DNA from: Cyclobacterium sp. SYSU L10401
GTDB taxonomy: Bacteria > Bacteroidota > Bacteroidia > Cytophagales > Cyclobacteriaceae
Length of the DNA: 64,000 nucleotides
Direction: 5' to 3'
Assembly: GCF_010993705.1 (NCBI RefSeq)
Contig: NZ_WOFO01000004.1
Location: 248,001-312,000, forward strand
Part shown: positions 7,388 through 16,156 of the stretch, piece by piece
Layout of the letters: every line of letters starts with the position of its first letter
Position numbering within the stretch: position 1 is the stretch's first letter
Position numbers and translations under genes: made by a program
Notes under the pieces: model-generated
Database searches by the model: none
Told to the model about the DNA's origin: nothing
The model's input: the letters and a program-made list of their open reading frames with translations, nothing else

Positions 7388-8425
7388 TTATTTTTTATAA
7401 TGATTGATTTTTTCTTCCATAAAGGCGATCATGTCGTCCCATTTTGCCAGCAAGTCCTGGCGAACCTCTTGCTGCTTTTGCTTATCCACCGGCCGGGAGA
7501 TGGCTTGCCGTACCGGCTCCAGGGCGGCCTCTTCGGGATGCTGGGAAAGCGGCCCTCCTTCCTGCATCAGGTAGGCATTGGCCCTCATCTCCCGCACCCC
7601 GCAGTAAATGCTGGGTGTTCCCAACATGGCCCCTTCCCTGGCCATGCTGTCGCCGGAGGAAAGCACCAGGCGGGCATGAAACATCAGGGAATGGATATCC
7701 CCAACCGGCTCCTGTAGCTGCACCCAATGCTCCGGATACAGATGGGCCTTGGCTTTGTCTTCCAGGGACAGCAATACCGGCACATCGGCCGGAATTTTAG
7801 CGGCAAAGCTGCCGACAATATCGGCCTTCTGGTCGTAATAGTTAAAGGACTGGTTGCTTACCTCCCGCACAAATACATAGGAATAGGGAGCCAGTCCATA
7901 GGCATCGGTGACGCTTGGGTCCGGAGTAAATCGGGCCGGACTCAGGTAGCTCCATTCCTTCAGGCAGTTAAAAATTCCTACTTTCTCGCTTTCCTCCACA
8001 ATGGGCGGAAAGAAGATCCGGTCGGAGAGCCGGGCATTGATGGCATTGATGCGTTGGCGCTCGGGATCGTCATAAAACTGGATCACCGGCGTGCCGCTAA
8101 GCCTGCAAGCCAGGGCCAGCGGTGCCGAGCTGGCCGCCACGCAGATGTCATAGTGATTTTTACGGATCAGTTTTAAAAAACTGCTGACCCGCTGCACGTT
8201 TCCCTGCCAAAGGATGGACCATTTGGTACCCTTGCTGCTGCCTACGGGAAGGGTGTGAAAACCGGCGTATTCCCGGGCAATGATCTGGGGCAATTTGCCC
8301 CGCTGCAGGTAGCAGACCGTTACCTCCCAGCCTTTGTTCTTCAGGCTTTCAGCCAGGTGCTTGAACAGGTTGAGCTGCGCGGGATGCTTGATATCGATCA
8401 GGATTTTTGGATTGGTTTTTGGCAT
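7388..8425 (-). CDS. DUF354 family protein (glycosyltransferase-B-like fold)
   Basis: About 345 residues of the DUF354 family, related in fold to UDP-GlcNAc 2-epimerases and GT-B glycosyltransferases and common in surface-polysaccharide clusters. Seen: start PKILIDIKHPAQLNLFKHL, an AASSAPLALACRLSG segment near residue 95, and a late SGDSMAREGAMLGTPSIY stretch like the donor-binding region of GT-B enzymes. Start set at the ATG at 8425, which overlaps the upstream sulfotransferase stop as TAATG; an in-frame ATG at 8443 would overlap it by 19 bases. Exact reaction unknown. Confidence 0.75.
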   Translation of the reverse strand: MPKTNPKILIDIKHPAQLNLFKHLAESLKNKGWEVTVCYLQRGKLPQIIAREYAGFHTLPVGSSKGTKWSILWQGNVQRVSSFLKLIRKNHYDICVAASSAPLALACRLSGTPVIQFYDDPERQRINAINARLSDRIFFPPIVEESEKVGIFNCLKEWSYLSPARFTPDPSVTDAYGLAPYSYVFVREVSNQSFNYYDQKADIVGSFAAKIPADVPVLLSLEDKAKAHLYPEHWVQLQEPVGDIHSLMFHARLVLSSGDSMAREGAMLGTPSIYCGVREMRANAYLMQEGGPLSQHPEEAALEPVRQAISRPVDKQKQQEVRQDLLAKWDDMIAFMEEKINHYKK

Positions 8426-9165
8426 TAGCGGATATATTTCCAATACAATTTACGAAACTGAAAGGTGGTATGGTAGCTGAGGTTATCCTTCAAGCTAGGA
8501 CGATAAGAAGGCCAGAAGTCTGGAAAGGCATAGTCGTAGCGCTTCAGGGCATGGTAAAAAACGCGCTGGGCCTGTGGGATAATAGACGGCGTATAGTATT
8601 CCTCAAAAGATTTACCCTCTTTTTTGGTCTTGTTCACCACCGGCAAGTCCCGTAGGGGCTCGATGCCTACGGCGCGCAAAGCGGCCAGAAAATCCTCGGA
8701 AAGTTTTTCAAAGCGGATCACGTAATCGTAGCGGTCCCAGTAGATGGCATGCCAGTCACTGTAGGGTTGCTGGTAAAATTGTTTGAAAAACTCCTGAAAA
8801 CTCAGGTCCTTGCCACTGACCGCCGAAGCCCGGTTGGCCAGCAGGCGGTTGGCCAGTGAAATCAGGCTTCTTTGCAGCCAGTTTTTATGACCTACCTCCT
8901 TGATTTGTTGACTTTGAATGCCATCGTGGTTAGACTTATACTTAAAGAACAGGCTGACGGTTCTATCCAGGGGATTCCGGGAAGAAGCGATGACCTTGTA
9001 GTTTTTTTCTTCGGCGCTGGCCTGTCTAAGAAACACATCGTAGGAAGCGTGTTTGTACAAAATGGGTTCTCCCCCGTATTTTTCACACAATTCCTTTCGA
9101 ATGGCCGTGGTACCGGTGCGGGGCAGGCAGACAAAAACAAATTTATGGGTATGACTGATGATCAT
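8425..9165 (-). CDS. Sulfotransferase family 2 protein
   Basis: Predicted PAPS-dependent sulfotransferase of 246 residues that would move sulfate onto a carbohydrate. The 5'-phosphosulfate loop is visible as LPRTGTTAIRKEL (residues about 14-26). The 3'-phosphate-binding segment is SSRNPLDRTVSLFF (about 61-74), matching the R-x-P-x-x-R-x-x-S pattern of the family. No membrane segment or signal peptide, so cytoplasmic. Overlaps both neighbours (1 base with the DUF354 gene, ATGA with the glycosyltransferase), showing it belongs to the polysaccharide operon. The PAPS it needs can be made by CysD/CysN/CysC encoded upstream. Confidence 0.8.
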   Translation of the reverse strand: MIISHTHKFVFVCLPRTGTTAIRKELCEKYGGEPILYKHASYDVFLRQASAEEKNYKVIASSRNPLDRTVSLFFKYKSNHDGIQSQQIKEVGHKNWLQRSLISLANRLLANRASAVSGKDLSFQEFFKQFYQQPYSDWHAIYWDRYDYVIRFEKLSEDFLAALRAVGIEPLRDLPVVNKTKKEGKSFEEYYTPSIIPQAQRVFYHALKRYDYAFPDFWPSYRPSLKDNLSYHTTFQFRKLYWKYIR

Positions 9166-10289
9166 GCCTTGACTTTTTTAGTAGCTAATTGAGAAAATAA
9201 CGCCATTAATTTTTCGGCGCTGCTGCTGAGGGAATGTTGCTCCACCATCTCCCGAATACGCGGGTAATAGGAATCATATTCCGAAAGGTTTTGGGACAGA
9301 TGCCTGATTAGATTAGCCAGCTCCTTAACGTTATCTTTTTCGAAAAGAAATCCAGTTTGGCCAGGTATGACAAATTCTTTGATGCCTCCGACAGCCGTAC
9401 CTACCACCAATGCATTGCCTGCCATGGCTTCCAATCCTACCAGGCCAAGTGGTTCTTCCCGTGAAGGAAACACAAACACGTCGGCCAAATTGTTGTAAAT
9501 ATTCAGTACGTCCGGAGGCACCTTGGAGCGGATATGAATCACTTCTGAAAGCCCATTGCTTTCTACAAAAGATTGGTAGTTGCGTTTCAAGGGACCATCT
9601 GTAAGAAGGATCACTTGTATTTTTTGTTGAATAGACTCTTCCAGCGACAGTACGGCATCCAACATTACATCCATCCCCTTTCGTGGGATGGCATTTCCGG
9701 CGCAAAGAAAAACAACTTTGTCGTCTGAAACAGCATACTGCTTTTTGAGTTCATCCAGGCCATCAAGGGGTTTCATTACCGATAAATCTACTCCAGGGGA
9801 AATGATGCGCACATTTGGATTTGCTGATACTTGTTTCACTTTTTTATAAATGTCCTGACTATTGGCAATCACCCAATCAGACCGATCCAAGGAATACCGG
9901 ATCAGGCGATTTCCCATCCCCTTGCCCTTCAGGTTTCGATTAAGGTCTCCCCCATGCACATAGGCTACCACCGGCAATCCGGTAAATCGTTTTACCCACA
10001 CTGCCAGCAGGGTAGATAGCAAAATCCCCTGGGGAAACAACACATCTGTATTTTTCAGATTCCTAAGAAGAAAAGGAATATGGCTGAATACGTAAAAGAA
10101 ATACTTGATAACCGTGGCGAGAGGGTTTTTGACTTTATTGGCATTTCCCCAAAAATAAAAAACGACATTAAAACCTACCTTAACCTTGCCACCTTGTCGC
10201 TTCATTTCATCCACCATCTTCTTGATAAAAAGCTGATTGAAGGGATTGGCGCGTGTAGGGTAGCTATTACAAAGAAACAATATTTTCAT
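9162..10289 (-). CDS. Glycosyltransferase family 4 protein
   Basis: Retaining GT-B glycosyltransferase of 375 residues, probably adding one sugar of the repeat unit at the cytoplasmic side of the membrane. N-terminal acceptor domain begins KILFLCNSYP. The C-terminal domain carries the GT4 features GNAIPRKGMDVMLDAV (about residue 215) and the E-x7-E motif in EEPLGLVGLEAMA (about 285). Lies between the two sulfotransferases, with a 4-base ATGA overlap to the downstream one. Donor and acceptor unknown. Confidence 0.88.
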   Translation of the reverse strand: MKILFLCNSYPTRANPFNQLFIKKMVDEMKRQGGKVKVGFNVVFYFWGNANKVKNPLATVIKYFFYVFSHIPFLLRNLKNTDVLFPQGILLSTLLAVWVKRFTGLPVVAYVHGGDLNRNLKGKGMGNRLIRYSLDRSDWVIANSQDIYKKVKQVSANPNVRIISPGVDLSVMKPLDGLDELKKQYAVSDDKVVFLCAGNAIPRKGMDVMLDAVLSLEESIQQKIQVILLTDGPLKRNYQSFVESNGLSEVIHIRSKVPPDVLNIYNNLADVFVFPSREEPLGLVGLEAMAGNALVVGTAVGGIKEFVIPGQTGFLFEKDNVKELANLIRHLSQNLSEYDSYYPRIREMVEQHSLSSSAEKLMALFSQLATKKVKA

Positions 10290-10306
10290 TTCCTAAAAAT
10301 CACACG

Positions 10307-11215
10307 TTAATACCAGTCTTTTAAATCCAGTCCGGTCAATTTTTCCAGTTGCATAATATCTTTCCTAAAAACAGGCTTCAACAAATCAGCACTTTTCTGA
10401 TCCATTTTAGGCTTGGACAAAAACAGATTCCGATAGTAGTTATCGAACTTCTTACGGATTTTTGAAAGAGGAGAATGCGTCAAAAATGGAAAAGTCCTGC
10501 GCATAAAACGCAAACTTTTTATGTAAACTGTATGTAACATGCCAAATTTTGGAACTCCGGAAGCATTGTGTTTGTCTACTTTAATATCCTGAAAAACATT
10601 TTCCACGCCTAGGAATTCGGAAACCTTACCCAAAAATTCATTGGGATTTTTCATAAGGTCCTCAAACTTCAGAATTAAAATCTGATCTCTTGGAAACAGG
10701 TCGAAATAAGCCTGTAACTGTCTACCATACATACTCATGTCGATAAATTTCCGCTGGGGTGCCCAGGAGTCCCGTTTCCCACCTAGTTCTTCCTTAAGCG
10801 CATCATAAAAAGAAGGCGCTGAAACCGTTTGTTCTCGTACGTGATGCAGGTAATGGGAATAAGCTCTTTGAATGGGATTGCGCACAATTCCTATGATTTT
10901 AGCTTCCGGATTATAGTCGAATAATTTTTGGGCCACCTGAGAATAATACATGTACATGGTTGAGGCTTCCCCTACCCAGGCGTAGCCTTTTGCGTCGGAA
11001 AAAAGCTTTTCGTATTCGGTAAGCGTTTTGGGGTATTTTTCAAAGAAAAAGTCATCGTCAGGGCCTTGATATTTTAAGTCATGCACTTCCCTCAAAAAGT
11101 AGTGGGGTTCCTTTTGAATAGAAAAAAAGATTTCCTTAGATTTTTGAAGATAAGAATAAAGCGTGGTCGTTCCGCATTTTGCGCTGCCAATAATAAATAA
11201 ATTAGGCTTTGTCAT
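10307..11215 (-). CDS. Sulfotransferase domain protein
   Basis: Second predicted PAPS-dependent sulfotransferase, 302 residues. The 5'-phosphosulfate loop is GSAKCGTTTLYSYL (about 9-22) and the 3'-phosphate motif is IVRNPIQRAYSHYLH (about 128-142), followed by a typical LKFEDLMKNP segment. It resembles the heparan-type/bacterial Sulfotransfer_1 group and differs clearly from the family 2 enzyme at 8425, so two different positions or sugars may be sulfated. Overlaps the upstream polymerase gene by 14 bases. Confidence 0.85.
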   Translation of the reverse strand: MTKPNLFIIGSAKCGTTTLYSYLQKSKEIFFSIQKEPHYFLREVHDLKYQGPDDDFFFEKYPKTLTEYEKLFSDAKGYAWVGEASTMYMYYSQVAQKLFDYNPEAKIIGIVRNPIQRAYSHYLHHVREQTVSAPSFYDALKEELGGKRDSWAPQRKFIDMSMYGRQLQAYFDLFPRDQILILKFEDLMKNPNEFLGKVSEFLGVENVFQDIKVDKHNASGVPKFGMLHTVYIKSLRFMRRTFPFLTHSPLSKIRKKFDNYYRNLFLSKPKMDQKSADLLKPVFRKDIMQLEKLTGLDLKDWY

Positions 11216-12437
11216 TTCCGATTTTAAAATTTTTCTTTAAAATAAGATTGTACTTGGTAAGTATACCTAAAAGGAAAAAAACAGTAGATAAAGAAGAAAT
11301 GGTCCAATATTGGTTAGCAAAAGATTGAATGGTAGTAGCTAATAATAGAGCTAAAATGGTACCAAAGAGGACTTTCCTCCACCTGTATTTATAATTTTTA
11401 AAGATCCGATAATTATATCTTAAAATCGAATAATGAATTAGAATAAAAAGTAAAAGCCCAACAAGACCCGATCCTAGAAAAATTGCCGCAAAATCATTAT
11501 GTACTTGTCTCCATGGAAGGATCCATCCTATTCTGGTATGCTTAAAAATTTGCGAGTAATCACCAATCATTATTTCTCTGGCACTCCCCTCTTTGAACAC
11601 TTCCCATGCCATCTGCAAATCATAGCCTCTACTGTAGGTATCACTGGTCATTACCTCCACGCCACCTCTTTCTTCGAGACGAATCAAAAAATTTTCATAA
11701 AGTATCGGGGAGAACACCACCACTAAGGCAATAATAACGATAAAAAACCCCGCAAACTTCCTGTTTTTGAAATTAAAGAGAAATATTAAGGACAGTCCCA
11801 AAACATAAGCCAATAGCGCAGACCTTCTAAATACTAGTACCAATAAAACCAATGTAGCTAGGGTAATAATTAAAAAGAGCAACTTTTTAAACTTTGAAAA
11901 ATCAATTTCATAAAAAGCCAATGGAAGTAGCAGGGAGTAATAGGCCAAGGAATTTAAAACATATACACCTGTACCACTTCCGTCCCCCATAGCTGGCAAA
12001 TAGACGTTCGAATAGGAAGCCTCTCCCAATCCTGGAATAACCTGTGCCGACGCTAAATAAAAAATTATTAAACTAAAGGTTAGTAATATTGCGTTAAAAA
12101 CCTTTTTAAAATCTTCTTTATTATACAAAAAATTATAACCAAATAAGAACATATTGATTGAGGTTATAAATTTCAAATAAATGTCAAATGATCCAGTTAG
12201 GTTTTGAGAAAAAAGAACTAAAATAAAAAGGTAAGCGGTAAGGCAAAGGATCAGATGGTTTGTTAGTATATTTTTGTATTTGGTATAGCCCAAAACAAAC
12301 AAAAATATCAAAATAACTCCTCTTACATGACCTGTATGTAATCCTGAAGAAAAAAAATGAGCTGTAATATCAGAGATCCCATTTAAGATCGGAACAGATG
12401 ACAAAACGAGAATCCGGTAATTAAACTTTATTGACAT
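11202..12437 (-). CDS. Wzy / O-antigen-ligase-like polymerase
   Basis: Very hydrophobic 411-residue protein with roughly ten to twelve membrane segments and one larger outside loop (about residues 230-310). The loop and following part carry the WILPWRQVHNDFAAIFLGSGLVGLL-type pattern (read as HND followed by G-x-x-G) typical of the Wzy_C/WaaL family. It would polymerise lipid-linked repeat units in the periplasm. Base composition is more AT-rich than flanking genes, common for Wzy genes. Overlaps both neighbouring genes. Polymerase is favoured over ligase because Wzx and Wzc are in the same locus. Confidence 0.8.
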   Translation of the reverse strand: MSIKFNYRILVLSSVPILNGISDITAHFFSSGLHTGHVRGVILIFLFVLGYTKYKNILTNHLILCLTAYLFILVLFSQNLTGSFDIYLKFITSINMFLFGYNFLYNKEDFKKVFNAILLTFSLIIFYLASAQVIPGLGEASYSNVYLPAMGDGSGTGVYVLNSLAYYSLLLPLAFYEIDFSKFKKLLFLIITLATLVLLVLVFRRSALLAYVLGLSLIFLFNFKNRKFAGFFIVIIALVVVFSPILYENFLIRLEERGGVEVMTSDTYSRGYDLQMAWEVFKEGSAREIMIGDYSQIFKHTRIGWILPWRQVHNDFAAIFLGSGLVGLLLFILIHYSILRYNYRIFKNYKYRWRKVLFGTILALLLATTIQSFANQYWTISSLSTVFFLLGILTKYNLILKKNFKIGNDKA

Positions 12438-13458
12438 TAAAAAATTTAAGTTTTAGCCATTTTACAAAGGAGTTTCTATTTACAGATTTTGCCCTTCCAT
12501 ATATTGAATTATTTAGTTTTGCCGATATTATTTTTTTTGAAAGTAGCTTCAAATATGTTGATTGGGCAGTTTGTGGTAAATTATCAATTATCCTGACCAA
12601 ATAAAAAAACTCCTTTTTCCTATTATCATTATAAAGTTTAATCGCATGAGTTGAGAGTTTGTCTGTAAGATTTTTATTCCCTTTAAATGCTAAAAATGAT
12701 TCTTTACCTAACATATCGATATGGTCGTAACCGAGTTTTTTTCTCATTTTCATACACTCTACACCAAGCTCCATGTAAAAAATTTGTTTAATCCTTTTTA
12801 TAGGATCCCCTGAAACAGAGCCTTCCACATGCCTCCATTGTCGGTATAATACTTGCGGAACCAAAGTATAGTCCGAAACCAAAGACAATCTACATAAAAG
12901 ATCTGAATCCTGAGCATAGGTAAAAAACTCCCTGTATCCCCCTACCATTTCATAATAATTCCTTTTAACCATAATATGAGAGCCATTTAAAGGACGCTTG
13001 CCCTTCCGTATCATACTATTGTAAAAATTACGGGGCGGCCACCTTGCCGTCACTGAAATCGTACCGTCTTTAAAAACTTTTTCATCCTCACATCCAACAA
13101 TAGAATATTTTTCGTTTTCCAATAAAGCAGCTACTTGCTTCCCAACCCTCTCCGGGTACGAATAGTCTCCCGATCCGTGGATGGCAATAAACTCTCCCTT
13201 AGACTGCTGAATGGCATGGATCAATGCCCGGGTAAATCCTTGGTTTTGTTTATGAGCAATAATTTGAATTCTGGGATCAGATTCGAATTTCTGGAGCTCC
13301 TTTAAGGTATTGTCGGTGGAACAATCGTCAAAAATAATGATTTCCAGATTGGGGTAGGTCTGATCCAGCAGGCTTTGGATCGACTCGTCTACCAGGTTTT
13401 CCCGGTTGTAATAGCCGGTAATTACCGACACCAAAGGTTGATTCTTTTCTGCTTCCAT
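12421..13458 (-). CDS. Glycosyltransferase family 2 protein
   Basis: Inverting GT-A glycosyltransferase of 345 residues. The N-terminal domain has the family start SVITGYYNRENLVDESI and IIIFDDCSTDNT (about 10-50). The usual DxD position reads IHGSGDYSYPERV (about 95), with SGD instead of a clean DxD, and a further ED appears in GCEDEK. C-terminal part (about 220-345) is AT-rich and unrecognised. Overlaps the polymerase gene by 17 bases and lies 3 bases after murB. Likely adds a repeat-unit sugar; donor unknown. Confidence 0.85.
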   Translation of the reverse strand: MEAEKNQPLVSVITGYYNRENLVDESIQSLLDQTYPNLEIIIFDDCSTDNTLKELQKFESDPRIQIIAHKQNQGFTRALIHAIQQSKGEFIAIHGSGDYSYPERVGKQVAALLENEKYSIVGCEDEKVFKDGTISVTARWPPRNFYNSMIRKGKRPLNGSHIMVKRNYYEMVGGYREFFTYAQDSDLLCRLSLVSDYTLVPQVLYRQWRHVEGSVSGDPIKRIKQIFYMELGVECMKMRKKLGYDHIDMLGKESFLAFKGNKNLTDKLSTHAIKLYNDNRKKEFFYLVRIIDNLPQTAQSTYLKLLSKKIISAKLNNSIYGRAKSVNRNSFVKWLKLKFFNVNKV

Positions 13459-13461
13459 CGT

Positions 13462-14319
13462 TTAAATAATTCGCTGTTCTACTTCCAGCTCCACATCGTA
13501 GCGCTCCTTTACTTTATTTTTTACATGGGCTATGATCTCCAGGATATCCTGCCCGCTGGCATTGGCCACATTGACTATAAATCCCCCGTGTTTTTCGGAG
13601 ATTTGAGCCCCACCGACGGTATAGCCTTTAAGCCCCAGCTCGTCCATCAGGGCACCTACGTAATGGCCTTTGGGTCGCTTGAAAACGGAGCCGGCATTGG
13701 GATAGTTGCGGGGCTGCTTGGCCCAGCGTTGATCCCTGATCCGGTCCATCTTCGCTCGGATAGCGGCTTTATCCGCAGGACGCAGGCGCAGCCATACCTT
13801 CAGCACTACCTTATCGGTATGCCGCTGAAAGAAGCTGTTGCGGTACTCAAAACCCATATCCTCCTGCCGGATCTCCTTTACCTGCCTATCTGCCAGGTCC
13901 AGGTAGCGTACCTTGACCAGTACATCCTTGATCTCCTCCCCACTGGCCCCGGCGTTCATCACCACTGCCCCTCCCAGGGAACTGGGAATGTCGTAAAAAA
14001 TTTCCATGCCACTCAAACCCAATTCCAGGGCCTGCTCGCTGATTTCCAGCATGCTGATACCGGACTCGGCCACGATTTCCCCGGTTTCGGGGTTCCCTTC
14101 CAAGGCATTAAAATTACCATTAAAGATCAGAAAGCGGGTATCGTACCAATCTCTGGACAGGATCACATTGTGTCCGCTGCCCAGCAGGCAATAAGGAGCC
14201 GGATCTGAAAAAAAGCGCACAATATCTGCCTCAGTCTCCGGAAAATAGGCCTCCCGGCAGCGGGACGCTATCCGGTAGGAATTGTATAAAGTAAGATCAC
14301 ATTGCTTGATAATGCGCAT
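13462..14319 (-). CDS. murB: MurB-like UDP-N-acetylenolpyruvoylglucosamine reductase
   Basis: FAD- and NADPH-dependent enzyme family that reduces the enolpyruvyl group on UDP-GlcNAc to the lactyl group of UDP-MurNAc. The 285-residue protein has the FAD-binding GSGHNVILS (about 47-55) and IPSSLGGAVVMNAGASG (111-127). Active-site residues are all kept: Arg160 in EYRNSFF, Ser211 in NAGSVFKRP, and a C-terminal Glu in VELEVEQRI. It appears catalytically complete. It sits inside the exopolysaccharide operon together with a MurA-like gene 1.8 kb upstream, which suggests a role in making a lactyl-bearing sugar for the polymer rather than peptidoglycan. That role is inference; the cell's main murB could also simply lie here. 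Confidence 0.85.
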   Translation of the reverse strand: MRIIKQCDLTLYNSYRIASRCREAYFPETEADIVRFFSDPAPYCLLGSGHNVILSRDWYDTRFLIFNGNFNALEGNPETGEIVAESGISMLEISEQALELGLSGMEIFYDIPSSLGGAVVMNAGASGEEIKDVLVKVRYLDLADRQVKEIRQEDMGFEYRNSFFQRHTDKVVLKVWLRLRPADKAAIRAKMDRIRDQRWAKQPRNYPNAGSVFKRPKGHYVGALMDELGLKGYTVGGAQISEKHGGFIVNVANASGQDILEIIAHVKNKVKERYDVELEVEQRII

Positions 14320-14330
14320 GGGAAAAACGA

Positions 14331-15623
14331 TTAACGTATTTTTTTTCTGATTTTTTGCTCCAATACCTCGAAATCCGAACGCTGAAAAGCAAAAATATTC
14401 TTCAGGGTCAGGCCCGTATTTCGGGAATATATACCCACAAACAGGAAAGCGGCCAGGGTATAGCTGATGGCCGAAGCCAGTGCCACACCCATGGCTCCGT
14501 ATTCCGGAATCAAAAGATAGTTAAGAACTATATTTACCAGCACTGCGGGTCCCATGGCCTGTAAAGAAAGCCAGGGTTTTCCCCTACCCGCCAGGTCCAT
14601 ATTCAACACCTTAAAACAAACCATAAATAGGATACCCAGTGCCAGGAATTGAATGACCCTCCCCGAAGGAAGAAAATCCCGGCCGTAAAATCCCGTCACT
14701 ATCAACGGTGCCGCCAGCGCCACCACCAGCAATACAGCAGCAGTGACCAGTAGGGACACCCGAAGTAGTTTGGCTACCTTAAGGGAATAAACTTTGCTAT
14801 CTTTTGCATTGGCGGATCCGGCAAAAATAATGGTTCCCAGCAGCATGGGAATTTGCCAGACTTTTTCTACCAAAGTCACCCCTTTCTCATATATGCCCAA
14901 TTCGTAGGCAGAGGAAAGTCTTTCCAGCAGGATCTGATCTACTTTGTAGTTGAGGTTGATTACAAAAAGGGCAATCGCAAATACGATGCCCATCTGCAGC
15001 ATGCTTTTGCTTAGCTCCCAGTCGAAGCTAAATGTAAAGGAGAGGTAAGGCTTCAGAAAATAAAACATCAGTCCCGCCATCAGCATCATGGCCAGCAAGG
15101 GAGCGATTAAGGCTCCTGCCACTCCCCAGCCCAGCCACCAGACAAATAGCAAGGCTCCTGTCAGGCGAAAAAGGCTGGGCAGCCAGGTGATGGTGGCAAA
15201 TTTTTTGATATTGTTTTTTCCCAGTAAAATGCCCGAGGAATAATCCTTGAAGATTTCAAAAGGAATGGCGGCCACCGCCAGGCCTATCATCAGAGGACTG
15301 TATTCATTGCCGGCCAGGTATTGCAGCAGGTAAATACAGGACACCACGGCAAAGCCAGAGGTAAACAGCCATACCGTAATGATGGTGGAAAAAACCGTAT
15401 CTACGGGCTTGATCTCCTTGCCTACATAATAAACGGCTGCCTGGCGCAGGCCCAGGGTAGCAAAGGAAACAAACAAGGTGGGGTAAATAATTACTCCGGC
15501 CAGTATACCGCTGCCTTCTGGTCCCAAAACCCTTGCATAGATTATCCCAGTCAGAAGTGCCAGGATAATATTAAAAGCTTTGCTTTTAAATACGGCTAGA
15601 AAATCGGAGATAAATTTACTCAT
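14331..15623 (-). CDS. Wzx-type polysaccharide flippase
   Basis: Membrane protein of 430 residues with about twelve hydrophobic segments, of the oligosaccharide flippase (MOP/PST) superfamily. It would flip undecaprenyl-linked repeat units across the inner membrane. Seen: N-terminal FNIILALLTGIIYARVLGPEGSG and the late NIVLNYLLIPEYGAMGVALASAISYTLAA pattern, both typical of the family (segments named, not aligned). Overlaps the acetyltransferase gene by ATGA and precedes murB by 11 bases. Confidence 0.87.
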   Translation of the reverse strand: MSKFISDFLAVFKSKAFNIILALLTGIIYARVLGPEGSGILAGVIIYPTLFVSFATLGLRQAAVYYVGKEIKPVDTVFSTIITVWLFTSGFAVVSCIYLLQYLAGNEYSPLMIGLAVAAIPFEIFKDYSSGILLGKNNIKKFATITWLPSLFRLTGALLFVWWLGWGVAGALIAPLLAMMLMAGLMFYFLKPYLSFTFSFDWELSKSMLQMGIVFAIALFVINLNYKVDQILLERLSSAYELGIYEKGVTLVEKVWQIPMLLGTIIFAGSANAKDSKVYSLKVAKLLRVSLLVTAAVLLVVALAAPLIVTGFYGRDFLPSGRVIQFLALGILFMVCFKVLNMDLAGRGKPWLSLQAMGPAVLVNIVLNYLLIPEYGAMGVALASAISYTLAAFLFVGIYSRNTGLTLKNIFAFQRSDFEVLEQKIRKKIR

Positions 15624-16156
15624 CGGATGGGTTTAGCAGGAGCGCCTGCTACCGTACTGTTGGGTGCCACATCACGGGTTACAAGGGACAAGGCTCCTAC
15701 TGTGCTATTTTCCCCCAATTGCACATCTCCGATAACGACAGCGCCGGTAAATATACGAACACCTGATCCGATTTTTGGATACTGAAGGTCGGTTCCAGCT
15801 TTTCCATGAGAACCTATAGTGACTTGCTGCCAGATTTTGACCCTGTCCGCAATTTGTACACCATCACCAATAACAATTGCTATAGGATGTGGAAAGGATA
15901 TTTTTTTACCAATTTTCGCTTTATAGGAAATCTGGCAGGAATGGCGTTTGATTTGCCTGTGCTTTAACAGCTTACATAACCAGGCATTTCCTCTGGTCTG
16001 AAAAAAATACCCCAAGCGGTAATTGAGTATCAATTTGAAGGAGTTACTTATCAGCAGCTTTTTGGCCACTTTTAAGAAAAATTTTCCCTTTTCAGCTCCT
16101 GCATCGGAGCGAATCAGCTCCAGTAATTCCGACCGGCTCATCCTAAAATCGTACAT
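15620..16156 (-). CDS. CysE/LbH-type O-acetyltransferase
   Basis: Hexapeptide-repeat acyltransferase of 178 residues, similar to serine acetyltransferases that decorate polysaccharides. N-terminal helical part (1-75), then left-handed beta-helix repeats with PHPIAIVIGDGVQIAD, IWQQVTIGSHG and VTRDVAPNSTVAGAPAKPI. The ITIG/VTIG and AGxPAK pattern is typical of the CysE/EpsC branch. No cysK neighbour, and the operon is polysaccharide-directed, so sugar O-acetylation is more likely than cysteine synthesis. Overlaps murA by 14 bases. Confidence 0.78.
   Translation of the reverse strand: MYDFRMSRSELLELIRSDAGAEKGKFFLKVAKKLLISNSFKLILNYRLGYFFQTRGNAWLCKLLKHRQIKRHSCQISYKAKIGKKISFPHPIAIVIGDGVQIADRVKIWQQVTIGSHGKAGTDLQYPKIGSGVRIFTGAVVIGDVQLGENSTVGALSLVTRDVAPNSTVAGAPAKPIR

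Noticed and set aside
13375-14208. Long + strand ORF opposite murB and the GT2 gene (277 codons)
   Set aside because: Antisense to two well-supported genes and without recognisable family features.
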